Of a stretch of 8,506 bases of DNA, positions 7,901-8,506 are shown in pieces. The translations under genes were made by a program, and so were the position numbers. Numbering within the stretch: the first letter of the stretch is position 1; each line of letters begins with the position of its first letter. Location: the NCBI GenBank assembly GCA_038230275.1, contig JBBRNO010000205.1, positions 1-8,506 of the forward strand, written 5' to 3'. Source of the stretch: JANXXV01 sp038230275. GTDB taxonomy: Bacteria > Acidobacteriota > Terriglobia > Bryobacterales > Bryobacteraceae. Under the pieces are notes generated by a model. That model saw only the letters and a program-made list of their open reading frames with translations, did no database searches and was not told the origin of the DNA.

Positions 7901-8506
7901 ATGTTCACCGGTCCCAACGCCGTACCAACTGGCGCAGAGATATTCGCCTTCACCTCGGTATCGGAAACTGTGATCGTAGCCGCAAATATTCCCGGTCTGG
8001 AAAAGGTTAGCCAACTCTGCGGTGTCAAACCATGTCCGGCCACAGTCACGGTGAACGGGACGCCTGGAGCCACGAAAGCCGGGTTGGCGCTGGTAATGGT
8101 TGGTGGAAAGTAGGCGGCTGTCCCGTTGCCTGGATAGCTGTAGTTAGTAACGCTGGAGGAAAGACTACAAGGACCATTTACGGCCGTGTGGGCGGCGGTC
8201 TGCAGGTAGTTGCCCGGCGTCAACTGGGCTGTTCCCGTCGCGGGAAAACGCAGATTTGAGTTGGCATCGGTCTTGACTGGTTGGGCGGGCTGCGGAAAAA
8301 CAATGCCGCCATCGCGCGTGAGGCTGGCTGTTACGGTCACGGTCCAGAGACTGGGGTCGGGATAAGTGACTTTGGTGGAGGAGGCGGCGTAGTAGTCCTG
8401 CGGGCTCAAGAGGTAAATATCGTTGGAGACGAGAACGCTTCCGTTGGTGCAGTCGACGCCGGTGACAGCCGGCAATATGCTACCAGAGCCGCCCTGGCCG
8501 AGTTGC
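4921..8506 (-). CDS. Giant secreted multi-domain protein (IPT/TIG, bacterial-repeat, PKD-like) with C-terminal lysozyme/lytic-transglycosylase-like domain; 5' partial
   Basis: The frame is open to the right edge, so the N-terminus and any signal peptide are outside; about 1195 codons are visible. Numbering is from an in-frame TTG at 8475, not the true start. Modules in order: an Ig-like segment (1-115); IPT/TIG (about 123-217, PPTITSANPAFVAPG); a segment with YAFSSWSDGG (225-300); an InlB/Flg_new-like repeat (305-373); a PKD-like domain (385-463); a unique segment (470-585); IPT (590-682, SISSLSPNNGIVGTQ); IPT (686-787); and a Cys-containing beta segment (800-955). A lysozyme-like domain follows (about 955-1075), with LTIHETRASQF (candidate catalytic Glu972), GYGMMQL (1006-1012) and WNWRKNIEGAKDKID (1022-1036). 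These match the E...GxGxMQ...WNW..N pattern of SLT-type murein hydrolases. A cysteine-rich tail (CTCASSSTC) ends the protein. It likely binds surfaces or polymers and cleaves peptidoglycan or a related glycan outside the cytoplasm. First visible gene of a three-gene unit. The module calls are good; enzyme activity is inferred. Confidence 0.85.
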   Translation of the reverse strand, partial: QLGQGGSGSILPAVTGVDCTNGSVLVSNDIYLLSPQDYYAASSTKVTYPDPSLWTVTVTASLTRDGGIVFPQPAQPVKTDANSNLRFPATGTAQLTPGNYLQTAAHTAVNGPCSLSSSVTNYSYPGNGTAAYFPPTITSANPAFVAPGVPFTVTVAGHGLTPQSWLTFSRPGIFAATITVSDTEVKANISAPVGTALGPVNMSVTAANLGDGDPRANFTSNSIPFNIGTGSSGPTTITTSPITGLPLTVDGIACVSPCNFNWVAGSSHSVVTATLQPAGSGIQYAFSSWSDGGPASHVITVPSGTTYTAFIAKQYYLTTTAGPAGAGVVSPPSGWYNSGSTLSVSAVKAPGGQFLGFSGDLSGTTTPQFLSMTVPRSVTANFALGHFSADPPAGLSVSCATSVNPASPGQVLAFSAIASGGQSPYSYSWSGAVSGSAQNMPFQSASNGTYTANVTVTDALNHTGLASCSAIVGRPTATSQQYNCSVTGLFDDSLYVFSDGTVYAHFSQSIIESAAPITDWHNQVRGAFLTAPSNSPASQDGPVTTGSQPSEVQVPASASTLSTLGFGQYRWGADYQIWNSNCIPYPVDFGFYRLAATIPAPSISSLSPNNGIVGTQMDITATGISLSGATDIIVTTQGGQPAPGIVGHVNPQDDANATVTIDLRDPSVVSGTFNVALKSYGVVTNSLPFTVGDTTPIITSVEQLAPLYPGGQSSVLISGTNFGPSCPVNQPCAGASIAIVCNGGTDQCVSSSDISFSISSWSDTQIAAQLTAAPSASGYYDVRVTSAGATGSGYLQLPTGGPGAQSPPKPGISVTNPSNVTIQITSGGSQLSANNPTQCVYIDSTPTMPQVVVQIYDTRTNQPVASGTATWQLKTAVNYKTRLNQANNVVSPVSLDVNTPESREQKDATQAWTVPFGSAPCGQNGQPPCFFGGDATLKWTYNGATQSPFNFQICGKNPNFATVTAALGVVPYWFAPNLTIHETRASQFCEAGRMDVAYCKSGNHNFGKPVFGTSAGYGMMQLDPPPSVDAIWNWRKNIEGAKDKIDVFAGPQQFTTLTDLRAYPAWFREVQKWRQYNALAANADRQVPPPVLDTEGNASYCTFVGNIDPNTRDTAPTDNQNSIHWFGDANLMKQFASGWKPLYLEFINNNWKTNATRLVHVTNNSGNVVQLTNLPVWEFCTCASSSTCQSSSPQ

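Noticed and set aside
7724..8113. Plus-strand open frame of 129 codons opposite the giant protein
   Set aside because: It is antisense to clear IPT-domain coding sequence; its Val/Pro/Gly richness mirrors the repeat protein's composition.
1..8506. CRISPR array, tRNA or rRNA genes
   Set aside because: No regularly spaced identical repeats were seen, and no tRNA cloverleaf-like or rRNA-like segments were recognised on either strand by eye.

Overview
Mixed chromosomal window from a moderately GC-rich Gram-negative bacterium. An acidobacterial host (Bryobacterales/Solibacter-like) is a reasonable guess: a very long secreted protein built from IPT/TIG and 'bacterial repeat' modules, a Doc-type toxin locus, and RND efflux are all common there. 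This rests on recalled family patterns, not on a search, so the taxonomy is only suggestive.

Region 1 (1-1801, minus strand) is the first 600 codons of an RND-family inner-membrane efflux pump that runs off the left edge. Its 5' leader (about 1802-1842) holds a perfect 7-bp-stem hairpin between a good Shine-Dalgarno-like sequence and the start codon. No membrane-fusion (adaptor) gene lies directly upstream.

Region 2 (about 2026-3160, plus strand) is a decayed accessory patch. A small antitoxin-like gene (2074-2253) is followed, with overlapping stop and start, by a doc/Fic-type toxin gene (2250-about 2540). The toxin is damaged: a 14-bp imperfect tandem duplication throws it out of frame, and a 1-nt insertion about 70 nt later restores the frame. 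Its 3' end is cut off by a 381-bp insertion-sequence remnant (2536-2916) bounded by a perfect 14-bp inverted repeat and still carrying the C-terminal piece of an IS1380-like (DDE group 1) transposase. A further copy of the repeat core lies at 3102-3114, in a stretch with no recognisable gene.

Region 3 (3156-8506, minus strand) is a tight three-gene unit reading right to left. It begins with a giant secreted protein (N-terminus beyond the right edge, about 1195 visible codons) made of IPT, InlB/Flg_new-like repeat and PKD-like modules. That protein ends in a lysozyme/lytic-transglycosylase-like domain with a candidate catalytic Glu and a G-Y-G-M-M-Q-L motif. After 18 nt comes a 412-aa exported protein of unknown, possibly beta-propeller-like, fold. 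After 4-10 nt comes a 165-aa exported protein of unknown function. Spacing, shared strand and shared export signals suggest an envelope or extracellular system of one enzyme-bearing adhesin-like protein plus two partners. This cassette is the best candidate in the window for something undescribed.
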